64,000 bases of DNA from Planctomycetaceae bacterium (GTDB lineage Bacteria; Planctomycetota; Phycisphaerae; SM23-33). A program made the position numbers and the translations under genes. Below, in pieces: positions 44,655-52,609 of this stretch. The stretch lies in assembly GCA_039680605.1 (NCBI GenBank), contig JBDKTA010000039.1, forward strand, positions 112,574 to 176,573, given 5' to 3'. Position 1 is the stretch's first letter. The number at the start of each line of letters is the position of its first letter. The notes below the pieces were generated by a model. It was not told the origin of the DNA. It was given only the letters and a program-made list of their open reading frames with translations, and did not search any database.

Positions 44655-47269
44655 TGATGCTCGCGGTGGTCGGCCGTGGGCGTGTGGTTGTGGAACTCGC
44701 CGTGCTGGTGCATGCGGTTGTGCAGCTTGCGGTGGACGCCCGTCAGCACCAGGCGCATGCGGCGGTGGGCCGTGGCGCTGTGGCGCGGACCCACCGTGTC
44801 CAGGTACGCCATCGCGCCTTCGATCTGTTCCAGGATCGTCATGGCGTCGGCCGCGGCGAAGAACTCGCTGCCCTTGACGTCGACAATCACCGGCGAGCTG
44901 TGCGCGGCGATCATTTCGGGCTTGTCCTTGTACTTCGCCCGCACCAGCAGCGCCACCCACGAGCTGCGGTCGATCTTGAGCGACCAGTGGCCGATGTCGC
45001 CGGAGGGGTCCACGCGGCGGCTGTCGCGAACCTCGCCGTTGACGATCAGCTCGACCTTGGTCATCGGCACGGTCACGCTGGCGACGCGGTATGTCACGTC
45101 GACCGTGCCGCCGGTGGCCTTCATGGCGATGCGCGTGCCGCTGGGGCGCCCTTCGACGGCGAAGTCGAGCAGCGGACCGAACGTCACGAACGTGCGGCCG
45201 TCGCGGATGGCCTGCTTCCACGCCTCGTACGTGAACGCCTGCCCGCGCCGGATCTGCGCGTACGTGCGCACAGTGCCCACGGCCGTGTTGGCGGACATCT
45301 TGTCGGTGCCGCCGACGGCGGCCACGAAGTACCCGCAGTTGAGGTAGCGGTACCAGTCGCACAGCGAGTACGCGTCGATGCCGTAATAGAGGTTGCCCCA
45401 GGAGGTCATCTCGACGCCCGAGACGGCGCCGTCGACGATGGCAGCGGCGTGCTCGGCCCGGGGGGCGGGGAAGTGCGGCACGATCACCACGCCGCCCTGG
45501 CGTTTGCACATGCGGGCCCACTCGGTCAGCAGGCATTCGACGCCGTCGCCGATGGCGGCCTCGTCGGCCCCGCCGGTGGTCATCGGGGCGATGATCGGCG
45601 GGCGGTAGCCCAGCAGCGAGATGTGCCCCAGGATGTGCTGGCGGTTCTCGGTGCCGACGCGCACCAGGTGCTCGCCGTCGCCGCCGGTAGCCTTCTCGCC
45701 GAGCGTCTTGCCGTCGAAGTCGCCCACGTTGGTCATCAGCTCGCCCCACTGGCTGGCCAGCAGGTTCACCACGTTGACGCCCTCGCCCGCGCCCTCCAGC
45801 AGCGCCGAATGCGGCGAGAGGAAATGCACATGCGTGTCGGCGCTGACCCACCCGGCCTGCCGCCAGGGCAGCACGCGCTCGATGGGGATGACGATCTCCT
45901 TCGTCGCGGCCGTCACGGTGACGACCTTGCGCACCGGGCGAATCTCGAAGCCCTTCGACACTTCGACGTACACCTTGCCCAGCGGCAGGTTGAGCGTCGT
46001 CTCGCCGGGGATGTACGAGCACAGGTGGCCGCCGTGGACGAAGTCCACGCTCCAGTCCTCGTACCAGCACGCGTTGGGGATGCGGTGGCGGTCCACCGGC
46101 GGCAGGTACTCGCCCGCCGCGCCGTGAACGTGCAGCTTGGCCGCGACGGGTTTCTTGCCGCCTTGCTCGACCACGCGCAGCGTCACGCGCTGAGTAGCCG
46201 GGGCGATCGCCACAAGTGGCACAGCCTTTCCAGGCTGTGAGGGTAGCACAGCCTTTCCAGGCTGTGAGGACAAAGATAGCTGTGAGGACACAGGCTGGAA
46301 AGCCTGTGCCACCGGGATCTTCCTGCCGCCGGCCAGGTGAAACGCCGCGTCAGCGTGGGCGGCGTACTCGACGACGATCTCGCGCGGGTTCACCCCGGGC
46401 ATCTGATTGTTGTACGTGCGCGTCCAGGCGGCGCCGGATGGATACTCCAGCCGCGGCGCTGCCGAGATCACCTGCCCCATGTCCAGGGCGATCTGCGCGA
46501 GCCGCCCGTTGTCGTCCAGCGTGGAATCCCAATTTGCCCCGGCAGGCAAGGTCAGCACGGCCTTCTGCCGCGTGCCCCACACCAGCGGGTTGCTCGCAAC
46601 GTTGCCGGCCGTCACCGCGCTGATGGCGATCATGCCCGAGACGCTCTCGAATCGCAGGGCGACGATCTTCTTTTCAGGGTGCGGATTCTCCATCGCCCAC
46701 AGCCAGTTGACCCACCAGCCCATGTCGCCGCTAGCCGCCCGCGTCTGCGTCCAGCCCCAGCCGTGGCTGGGCTTCTCGTGGTTGGCCGGCACCGGGTGGG
46801 GCTTGTGCATCGCCACGGCCTGGAAGCAGTTCTCCCCCCAGCCGCGCTGCATGGGCCCGATCTGGTGCCGCCGGCGAATCTCGGCCGAGGCCTCGGTCCC
46901 GTCGGCGTACAGCAGCACGTAGTTGGCCACATGCTCGTTGAGATACCCCGGCCCGCGCCGCGGGCTCTCCGGACAGCCGCGCTGGTCGCGCGGCCAATCG
47001 CGAATCTCGCTGGTGTGCATAAACACCAGCCACCGAGCCCGCAGCGGTTTGAGCTTCCGCGTCACCGCCCCCTCGCGCAAGACAATTGCCTTCGCCCCGA
47101 CATTAAACGGCACACCCCACCCGACGCACTTGCCCGAAGGCGCATGCGGGGCCGCATCCACCCAGCACCGAGTAGCCTGCGACTCCTTCAGATCCGTCAA
47201 GGCAACATTCCCCGAAAGAGGCAGCGGCGTGAAATGCGAACTGGCCGGACCGTCGATGACTGGTGGCAT
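44651..47269 (-). CDS. CehA/McbA-family PHP-type metallohydrolase
   Basis: An 872-residue protein. The C-terminal half is a PHP metal-dependent hydrolase: WVSADTHVHFLSPHSALLEG (His-x-His near residues 475-477), VVIVPHFP and the late GGTDKMSANTAVGTVRTY. The N-terminal half is beta-rich and may bind substrate (WWVNWLWAMENPHP). CehA-type enzymes hydrolyse esters and phosphoesters; the natural substrate is unknown. GGAGAA lies five bases before the ATG at 47269. Residues about 318-353 are encoded by three palindromes inserted in frame (46216-46312), with GKAVLPSQPGKAVP as the product. A His-rich tail (RMHQHGEFHNHTPTADHREHH-like, shortened here) ends the protein. Confidence 0.82.
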   Translation of the reverse strand: MPPVIDGPASSHFTPLPLSGNVALTDLKESQATRCWVDAAPHAPSGKCVGWGVPFNVGAKAIVLREGAVTRKLKPLRARWLVFMHTSEIRDWPRDQRGCPESPRRGPGYLNEHVANYVLLYADGTEASAEIRRRHQIGPMQRGWGENCFQAVAMHKPHPVPANHEKPSHGWGWTQTRAASGDMGWWVNWLWAMENPHPEKKIVALRFESVSGMIAISAVTAGNVASNPLVWGTRQKAVLTLPAGANWDSTLDDNGRLAQIALDMGQVISAAPRLEYPSGAAWTRTYNNQMPGVNPREIVVEYAAHADAAFHLAGGRKIPVAQAFQPVSSQLSLSSQPGKAVLPSQPGKAVPLVAIAPATQRVTLRVVEQGGKKPVAAKLHVHGAAGEYLPPVDRHRIPNACWYEDWSVDFVHGGHLCSYIPGETTLNLPLGKVYVEVSKGFEIRPVRKVVTVTAATKEIVIPIERVLPWRQAGWVSADTHVHFLSPHSALLEGAGEGVNVVNLLASQWGELMTNVGDFDGKTLGEKATGGDGEHLVRVGTENRQHILGHISLLGYRPPIIAPMTTGGADEAAIGDGVECLLTEWARMCKRQGGVVIVPHFPAPRAEHAAAIVDGAVSGVEMTSWGNLYYGIDAYSLCDWYRYLNCGYFVAAVGGTDKMSANTAVGTVRTYAQIRRGQAFTYEAWKQAIRDGRTFVTFGPLLDFAVEGRPSGTRIAMKATGGTVDVTYRVASVTVPMTKVELIVNGEVRDSRRVDPSGDIGHWSLKIDRSSWVALLVRAKYKDKPEMIAAHSSPVIVDVKGSEFFAAADAMTILEQIEGAMAYLDTVGPRHSATAHRRMRLVLTGVHRKLHNRMHQHGEFHNHTPTADHREHH
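46216..46312. repeat. Three REP-like palindromes inside a metallohydrolase gene
   Basis: GTGG-CACAGCCT-TTCC-AGGCTGTG (46216-46239), GTAG-CACAGCCT-TTCC-AGGCTGTG (46243-46266) and, inverted, CACAGGCT-GGAA-AGCCTGTG-CCAC (46289-46312). They are in frame and in the protein-coding part of the CehA-type gene, between the N-terminal and PHP domains. Confidence 0.92.
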
Positions 47270-47274
47270 GGAAC

Positions 47275-47401
47275 TTCTCCGATTGCGGATTTTTGACCTG
47301 CCTGCGGCAGGCAGGTTTCGGATTTCGGATTTCGGATTACCGACCCGGGCAAACTCCGCTGGTACGTTACTACAGTCCATGGCAATGTGAAATCAGAAAT
47401 C
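47275..47401. repeat. Flanking repeat of the AbiE cassette, copy A
   Basis: Begins TCCGATTGCGGATT and ends with TACGTTACTACA...GTGAAATCAGAAATC (47363-47401). The same start and end are found at 49448-49603 on the other side of the AbiE genes; the 39-base end block matches at 32 positions. Copy A also contains the palindrome CTGCCTG-CGG-CAGGCAG. Confidence 0.8.
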
Positions 47402-47411
47402 GGATCGTGCC

Positions 47412-47452
47412 GTGAGTGACCGGATTTCCTGGCAGGAAATCCGGTCGCTCAC
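47412..47452. repeat. Long hairpin, 19-bp stem
   Basis: GTGAGTGACCGGATTTCCT, a GGC loop and its complement with a single G-T type mismatch. It lies 50 bases beyond the AbiEii stop on the minus strand, next to flanking repeat A, and may serve as the cassette's terminator; no T-run follows. Confidence 0.75.
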
Positions 47453-47501
47453 AGAGCGGGAACGAAATGGAGACAGAAAAGGTCCGCGGATATCCGCTGG
47501 C

Positions 47502-48461
47502 CTATTTCGTTTTGTACTGCCTGACGTTCATCGCCTTCCACAGCAACCATGGGTGCGTCGTGATCCGGGTCGCCATGTCAGCGTCGTTCGTCAGCCGCTG
47601 CGGTTCGATCTGCCCGTGGTCCAGGATCGCATCCAGGAACGCCATCTCCTCAGCCGTCATCGGCAGTACTGCCCCAAGCCCCTGGCGACATTCGGTGATC
47701 ATTTGGCGGACCCAGTCGCGCGACATCCCCCCCAGGAACTCGCGGCGAAGTACCGGAGCGAGCTGCTCCTGCAGTTCCTGCTCGTCGTAGCCCACGTCCT
47801 CAACCTTCACCGCCCGCCAGTCCTTGCGGTTCATCGCACCATAGAGCACAAAGCCACACCGGAGTTTCTGATGGTCAAGATGGGTCTTTGTGAGCATCTG
47901 ATGGGCATCGAAGAGATCCCGCCCGGCCTGGCGGGCCAGCAGCGCCGCGAGTTTGCCGGCAGCCAGTTCGTGGATGTCCAGAACCGGGATCTGCCTGGCT
48001 GAATAGGAGCCGACCGTTGCATCCCTGATCATGATCGGCCAGAGCGGTACACGGAACATGAAGTTCAAATCGACCTCCAGATTGCCGCCCTCGCCCAGCG
48101 CGCTATCGTATCGCAACCGCCACTTCCCCCCGGCATGGTCGTTTGGCGCGCGTGTGATGGCCATGCCTTCGCGGGAACAAACCGCCCGCAGGGCCTCTTC
48201 AACCTTGGGACGTTCAGCCATCATCGTCTGGCGATCCATGGCCCCGACGTAGTTGAGGTCGATGTCCACGGATAGCCGAGGCATATCGAACAAGAAGAGG
48301 TTCAGGGCCGTGCCGCCCTTGAGCACCCACCGACCCTTGAGGAACGGATGGCTGTTGAACCCCTCCAGCAGGTTCAGCAGGTGGATCACCTTCTCCAGAA
48401 TCTCGGGCCGGAACCCGGTGGCCTGCGCCTCGCGTGTGAGCTTCTGGCGTGAGATCTTCAT
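47502..48461 (-). CDS. AbiEii-type nucleotidyltransferase toxin
   Basis: A 319-residue protein of the AbiEii/AbiGii family. The nucleotidyltransferase core is WVLKGGTALNLFLF (Gly-Gly-Thr at 49-51) followed by RLSVDIDLNYV (Asp66 and Asp68), and later EVDLNFMFRVPLWP and the ELAAGKLAALLAR helix. In the known system the toxin transfers nucleotides and stops growth, protecting against phage. The ATG overlaps the AbiEi stop as ATGA, and GGAGGAG lies upstream, so the pair is tightly coupled. Confidence 0.9.
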   Translation of the reverse strand: MKISRQKLTREAQATGFRPEILEKVIHLLNLLEGFNSHPFLKGRWVLKGGTALNLFLFDMPRLSVDIDLNYVGAMDRQTMMAERPKVEEALRAVCSREGMAITRAPNDHAGGKWRLRYDSALGEGGNLEVDLNFMFRVPLWPIMIRDATVGSYSARQIPVLDIHELAAGKLAALLARQAGRDLFDAHQMLTKTHLDHQKLRCGFVLYGAMNRKDWRAVKVEDVGYDEQELQEQLAPVLRREFLGGMSRDWVRQMITECRQGLGAVLPMTAEEMAFLDAILDHGQIEPQRLTNDADMATRITTHPWLLWKAMNVRQYKTK

Positions 48462-49258
48462 GCGATCTCCTCCCACGTCCTCTCGGCCAACGACTTGGGA
48501 ACTATGAGGCTCCATTCCTTGACCAGCGTCCCACCCTTGCTTCGCTGCAGGTAGTGCGGCTGGCGGGGACGTAGATTCCGCAGCGGGTTCAGATGTCGGT
48601 CCTCGACCATCAGTGGCGTGGCATGCTGCTCGAGGTAGAAGCCCACCTTGGCTGCCGTCGTCCGATTGCCCAGAAGCTTGACGTATTCAACCACCAGGTC
48701 CAGGTCGAAGTACTCGACTGATTCCAGCGACCGCCAGATATCTTCCCACCCGCCGCCAAGTTCGGGGCGATCCAAAAGGTCCACCAGTGTTCGTTCAAGG
48801 CGGGCGACCCGGATCTCGGCGCCGTAGCGTTCGACGCTCTTGGTGGCGAAGTGCTGGCGACCCTTCTCTCGAAGAGCTTTTGGGAAGACGACACATTCGA
48901 AGCGGCAGCCTCGAAAGACAAATGGACGAAGCGGCTTGTTGCTCTGGAAGAAATACCGCTCGAACACGGAGTGGGCCTTGCCATGCACCTCCAGTGCGGT
49001 GTGGTACGCCACAACGGCATCCTGCGATGACTTGCCGGCTATGAGGTAAGGATCGACAGGATAGTCGGCTGGATCGCTTTCTGGCGGAACCACTCCGTAG
49101 AGGCCGCGGCGTATGCGGACAAGATGTCCTTGCCGGAGATGGTAAGACACCAGCGCCTCGCGGGATCGCTTGTTGCGGGAATACTCCTGATCAAGCCATG
49201 CCTGAAGTTCCGCCAGCGTGACCACCGGTTCTTCAAAGGCCAGGTTATGGATCTTCAT
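48458..49258 (-). CDS. AbiEi-type antitoxin / transcriptional regulator
   Basis: A 266-residue protein with an N-terminal winged-helix (TLAELQAWLDQEYSRNKRSR, HLRQGHLVRIRRGLYGVVPP) and a C-terminal domain with VARLERTLVDLLDRPELGGG, the pattern of AbiEi antitoxins. It should bind its own promoter and neutralise AbiEii. An inverted repeat at 49367-49395 upstream is a likely operator. GGAG lies upstream of the ATG at 49258; the longer frame to 49327 has no ribosome site. Confidence 0.88.
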   Translation of the reverse strand: MKIHNLAFEEPVVTLAELQAWLDQEYSRNKRSREALVSYHLRQGHLVRIRRGLYGVVPPESDPADYPVDPYLIAGKSSQDAVVAYHTALEVHGKAHSVFERYFFQSNKPLRPFVFRGCRFECVVFPKALREKGRQHFATKSVERYGAEIRVARLERTLVDLLDRPELGGGWEDIWRSLESVEYFDLDLVVEYVKLLGNRTTAAKVGFYLEQHATPLMVEDRHLNPLRNLRPRQPHYLQRSKGGTLVKEWSLIVPKSLAERTWEEIA

Positions 49259-49366
49259 GGCCGACTCCACTTGAACAATCGTGCTGTTACACGGTACTCG
49301 ATTATGTGTTTCGACACACAGCATCAAGTATCGACGGCCAACTCGTCCAAACTTGATTCTATTTGC

Positions 49367-49395
49367 CGAAATACGTTAATATATTACGTGTTTCG
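49367..49395. promoter_or_regulatory. Candidate AbiEi operator
   Basis: CGAAATACGT and ACGTGTTTCG form a nearly perfect 10-bp inverted repeat with a nine-base AT-rich centre, 109 bases upstream of the antitoxin start. A third half-site TGTGTTTCGAC is at 49305-49315. AbiEi antitoxins bind such repeats in known systems. Confidence 0.55.
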
Positions 49396-49447
49396 TCTAG
49401 TTAGTTCAAGTCAGATCGATCTGACCCGATCAAGTCAATCGAGTACC

Positions 49448-49603
49448 CTCCGATTGCGGATTACATCGTGTCGCGGGCGTCTCGCCCGCGCATGCCGAGG
49501 GCATCTTGCCCTCGACTGACAGGCTATCTTCCTTTGCATCGAGGCGGGGTGCCCACGGCACCGTTACGTTACTACAACAGTCGGCACTGTGAAATCAGAA
49601 ATC
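49448..49603. repeat. Flanking repeat of the AbiE cassette, copy B, with nested palindromes
   Basis: Same ends as copy A, but the centre holds CGCGGGCG-TCT-CGCCCGCG (49472-49490) and GAGGGCA-TCT-TGCCCTC (49497-49513), both with REP-like feet. Confidence 0.8.
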
Positions 49604-49613
49604 CCGATAGCAG

Positions 49614-50045
49614 TCACGGCTCCACTTCCTGCGCCCAGGGTTGGGCCGCGCGGCGGCGCCTTCGGATCAGATATTGCAGGAGCAGCGAAAGCGACCAGAT
49701 TCCCAACGATACGAGCAGGTAGAGGTGTGCCTTTGATCCTTCCTTAATTTCGAAATTCACCCTGCACAACCAGAACGCGAGCACCACAAACATGGCCCAG
49801 GTCGGAATCCATGTCAGACGCATGCTACGGTATCTGGCCACAGGCTCATGGCGTGGCGAAAGATCATCCGTCACCTGTGCCAGAGCGCCTGCGATCAGGG
49901 CGAATGTCCAACAGGAGATCAGGACGATCATTCCTTCGTGCCGCCGGTGGGCAAGGGACAGGCCTATGCCCAACACGCTCGCGGCCGGGAGGCTTGAGCA
50001 AAGGATGATGAGCAGGCCTCGGATGTTGGTGCCCAGAAATAGCAT
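49614..50045 (-). CDS. Small membrane protein, 143 residues
   Basis: Four predicted membrane spans (GLLIILCSSLPAASVLGIGL, MIVLISCWTFALIAGALA, PTWAMFVVLAFWLCRV, LYLLVSLGIWSLSLLLQYL) and an Arg-rich cytoplasmic end. I do not recognise the family. It is a single gene between repeats. Confidence 0.6.
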   Translation of the reverse strand: MLFLGTNIRGLLIILCSSLPAASVLGIGLSLAHRRHEGMIVLISCWTFALIAGALAQVTDDLSPRHEPVARYRSMRLTWIPTWAMFVVLAFWLCRVNFEIKEGSKAHLYLLVSLGIWSLSLLLQYLIRRRRRAAQPWAQEVEP

Positions 50046-50666
50046 CGCTGCTGCCTTTGACAGGCACTATAAATGCCGCCGGTCACGCGGTCAACACCTA
50101 CGGAGCATGAGGGCAAAACGTCTACTATTCGGGGTCCGCGCACACCACAATTGAAGGCGATTCCCGCGAAACCGCTGTGAAAAGTACAACAAAGTGCAAG
50201 GAAGTGGAATTGTGGCACGGCCCGTACCACTTTCGGGGGGCGGGCGGTCTTGCACTTCCCGCGAAACCGCTGTGAAAAGTACAACAAAGTGCAAGGAAGT
50301 GGAATTGTGGCGCGGCCCGTACTACTTTCGGAAGGGGCGACCTGCGGTACCGGCGCGCTGACGGCGATCAACGGGCGGCTTACAACTTTGCCGCAAAGAT
50401 CACAAAGACCACGAAGACGCTGTCTCAGAAGTGGCATGGGCGTCCCGCCTGGGCAAAGTGCAGGGACATGGCCGAGTCCTTCGACAGGCTCAGGATGAAG
50501 CGGCCATGCGACTCACGGGCGAGACGCCCGTGCTACGAAGATTCTGAGATCGCTGCGAAAACTTTTTCTGTGTCCTTTGTGATCTTTGTGGCCACGCTCT
50601 TTACCGATCGCGCAGGCGCACGACGCGGCCATTGCCTAACGCGGGCAAGAGGCTTACTCTGTAGCG
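50046..50666. other. Repeat-filled gap upstream of trmB
   Basis: No gene is seen. It holds two tandem copies (95-bp period, from 50161 and 50256) of the CTTCCTTGCACTTTGTTG repeat on the minus strand, both without the 30-bp insert. It also holds a CGCAGAGG-type inverted repeat whose arms (about 50388-50430 and 50570-50608) enclose a REP-like palindrome CACGGGCG-AGA-CGCCCGTG-CTAC at 50514-50536. Confidence 0.8.
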
Positions 50667-51314
50667 GTGCGGACGGACTCACAAAAACATCTGAAGCGCA
50701 GGAAGGCACTCGACGGCGGCGCCGTGCTGCTGGAGGAGTCGGCGGCCAAGGGGCCGCTGGACCTGGCGGGGCTGTTTGGCAACGCGCGGCCGGTCGAGGT
50801 CGAGATCGGGTGCGGCAAGGGGACGTTCCTGCTGACTCGGGCTAAGGCGCGGCCGGAGGTGAACTTCATCGGCCTGGAGTACGCGCGGGCGTACGCGTTG
50901 TACTGCGCCGACCGGTTCCGCCGCGCGGGGCTGGAGAACGTTCGGATGCTGGCTGCAGACGCGGGGGCGTTTTTCAAAACCGCCCTGGGCGAGGCGAGCG
51001 TGCAGCGGGTGCATATTTATTTTCCCGACCCGTGGCCCAAGCGCAAGCACCACCGGCGGCGGCTGATTCAGCCGGCCTTTATAGAGCAGGTTCGCCGGGT
51101 GCTGACGGCAGGGGGGCTGTTGCAGATCGTGACGGACCACCGCGAGTACTTCGAGCAGATCCGCCGCGTGCTGGCCGAGGCGAGCGGATTTGCGACGATC
51201 GACTTCCCGTCGATGACCGACGCGGCCGGCGAGATCACCGGCACGAACTTCGAGCGCAAGTACATCGCCCAGGGTCGGCCGTTCTATTCGATTGCGCGGA
51301 TGAAGATTTCGTGA
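50667..51314 (+). CDS. trmB: tRNA (guanine-N7-)-methyltransferase
   Basis: A 215-residue enzyme that methylates G46 of tRNA. The SAM-binding strand is VEIGCGKGTFLL near residue 46, and the family signature HIYFPDPWPKRKHHRRRL is near 118-135, followed by ITGTNFERKY near the end. The start GTG at 50667 gives the normal length; no strong ribosome site is visible. Confidence 0.95.
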   Translation: MRTDSQKHLKRRKALDGGAVLLEESAAKGPLDLAGLFGNARPVEVEIGCGKGTFLLTRAKARPEVNFIGLEYARAYALYCADRFRRAGLENVRMLAADAGAFFKTALGEASVQRVHIYFPDPWPKRKHHRRRLIQPAFIEQVRRVLTAGGLLQIVTDHREYFEQIRRVLAEASGFATIDFPSMTDAAGEITGTNFERKYIAQGRPFYSIARMKIS

Positions 51315-51439
51315 TCGTGTCGCGGACGTCTCGTCCGCGAGTGCCGCAGGCGTCCCGCCCGCGGAAGAGGAGGATGGACCTGCATCAGGCGAGGGCAAGA
51401 TGCCCTCGCCACGCGCGGGCGAGACGCCCGCGACACGAT
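51314..51439. repeat. Element with ATCGTGTCGCGG terminal inverted repeats and three palindromes
   Basis: The ends ATCGTGTCGCGG (51314-51325) and CCGCGACACGAT (51428-51439) are exact inverted copies. Inside are CGCGGACG-TCT-CGTCCGCG, GCGAGGGCA-AGA-TGCCCTCGC and CGCGGGCG-AGA-CGCCCGCG. It lies in the convergent gap between trmB and the PHP gene; a related end is in flanking repeat B at 49466. Confidence 0.88.
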
Positions 51440-51452
51440 GCGGCGATTCGTA

Positions 51453-52358
51453 CTACAGATAGAGCGGATTGGTCCAGGCCATGCGGCCGTTGACGTCGGT
51501 CACTCTCGCTCGCACGAAGGGCAGGGGGTTGCCCCACCAGTCTTTCTTGAACTCGGCGGCGAACTCGGTGACGGTCTTGCCCGGTTCGGCTCGCAGCAGC
51601 GCGCCGTAGGGGGCGGTGGAGATGAAGTGGATGCTCGCAACGGGGCTGCAGCGGATGACGATCTTGTCGCCGTCGGCGCGGAAGTCGTGGATCTCCGGTC
51701 CGCACGTCGAATAGAACGCGCCGGTCTTGACGGCCTCGATCACGCCGGCGGCGGTGAGGCCTTTCATCTTGAGCATGGTCCATCCGCCGAAGGCGTCTTG
51801 CAGTTCATGGTGTACGTCGTCGACGGCGGTGGCCGGCAGGTGCATGCCCTGCTCGAGAGCGTAGGCCCATTCGTTCTCGCTGCAGGCGCGCCCCGAGTTG
51901 TCGCACGTGCGGTTGTAGACCTCGACGGCCGCGAGACCCTTGAGGTCCTTGAACTGCTCGAACTGATACCCGCACCAGTACGGGTGGGCGAGGACGACCG
52001 CGCCGCCGGCGGCGTTGACGCGGCGGATGAACGTGTTGGCCTGGAGGTTCTTGAACTTGAGGGCGGCGTCGACGTTCAGGGCCACCAGGTGATACGTGTT
52101 GCGGTGCCCCGGGCACTTGGGGTGAAACTCCATGCCGCTGACGAGGAGCATGCGGCCGTTGGGCAGGGGCTTGAGGTCGTTGACGGCGTTGTGGTCGGTC
52201 AGGGCCAGGACGTGGTATCCGGCCTTGCGATACTGCTTGACGCGGTCAGCGGGGGTGAGATGCCCGTCGGACGTCTTGGTGTGCGTGTGGAGATTGGCCT
52301 TGAACCATCGGCCGGGGATTTCGAAGGGGTTGACAAAGCGGGCGGGTTTTTTAGCCAT
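51453..52358 (-). CDS. PHP-domain metal-dependent phosphoesterase
   Basis: A 301-residue single-domain PHP protein. The metal ligands start with NLHTHTKTSDG (His24, His26, Asp31), then LALTDHNAV, GMEFHP and VLAHPYWCG. This is the family that includes RNase AM and other small phosphoesterases; the substrate is unknown. The ATG at 52358 is used because the frame upstream is divergent promoter DNA. It lacks the N-terminal domain of the larger PHP protein at 44651. Confidence 0.85.
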   Translation of the reverse strand: MAKKPARFVNPFEIPGRWFKANLHTHTKTSDGHLTPADRVKQYRKAGYHVLALTDHNAVNDLKPLPNGRMLLVSGMEFHPKCPGHRNTYHLVALNVDAALKFKNLQANTFIRRVNAAGGAVVLAHPYWCGYQFEQFKDLKGLAAVEVYNRTCDNSGRACSENEWAYALEQGMHLPATAVDDVHHELQDAFGGWTMLKMKGLTAAGVIEAVKTGAFYSTCGPEIHDFRADGDKIVIRCSPVASIHFISTAPYGALLRAEPGKTVTEFAAEFKKDWWGNPLPFVRARVTDVNGRMAWTNPLYL

Positions 52359-52439
52359 CAGCGTGCGGCCTCCAAAGCGCAGTTGCCCCAGTGTATCCCC
52401 GGCGTGGGCAAAAGCAAGCGGGCAAGAAAACGGAGTCGC

Positions 52440-52469
52440 TTGACCGATGATAGCAGAGGCGGTTAGAAT
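52440..52469 (+). promoter_or_regulatory. Promoter of the secretion/pilus operon
   Basis: TTGACC at 52440-52445 and TAGAAT at 52464-52469 with an 18-base spacer, a good sigma70-type match. The first gene starts 140 bases downstream, leaving a long leader in which no clear riboswitch was recognised. Confidence 0.65.
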
Positions 52470-52609
52470 ATGTTTGCGGAGGCGGGCGATGAGAGGCCGC
52501 GCGGCGGCAGTCTCATGTCCCGGCTCATGCAGCGTAACCTTCCGCGGCGGCAGCCTTCCAGGAGTCATTCCAGAACCGGCATTACAGCGACCCACCAGAA
52601 GATACCCCT

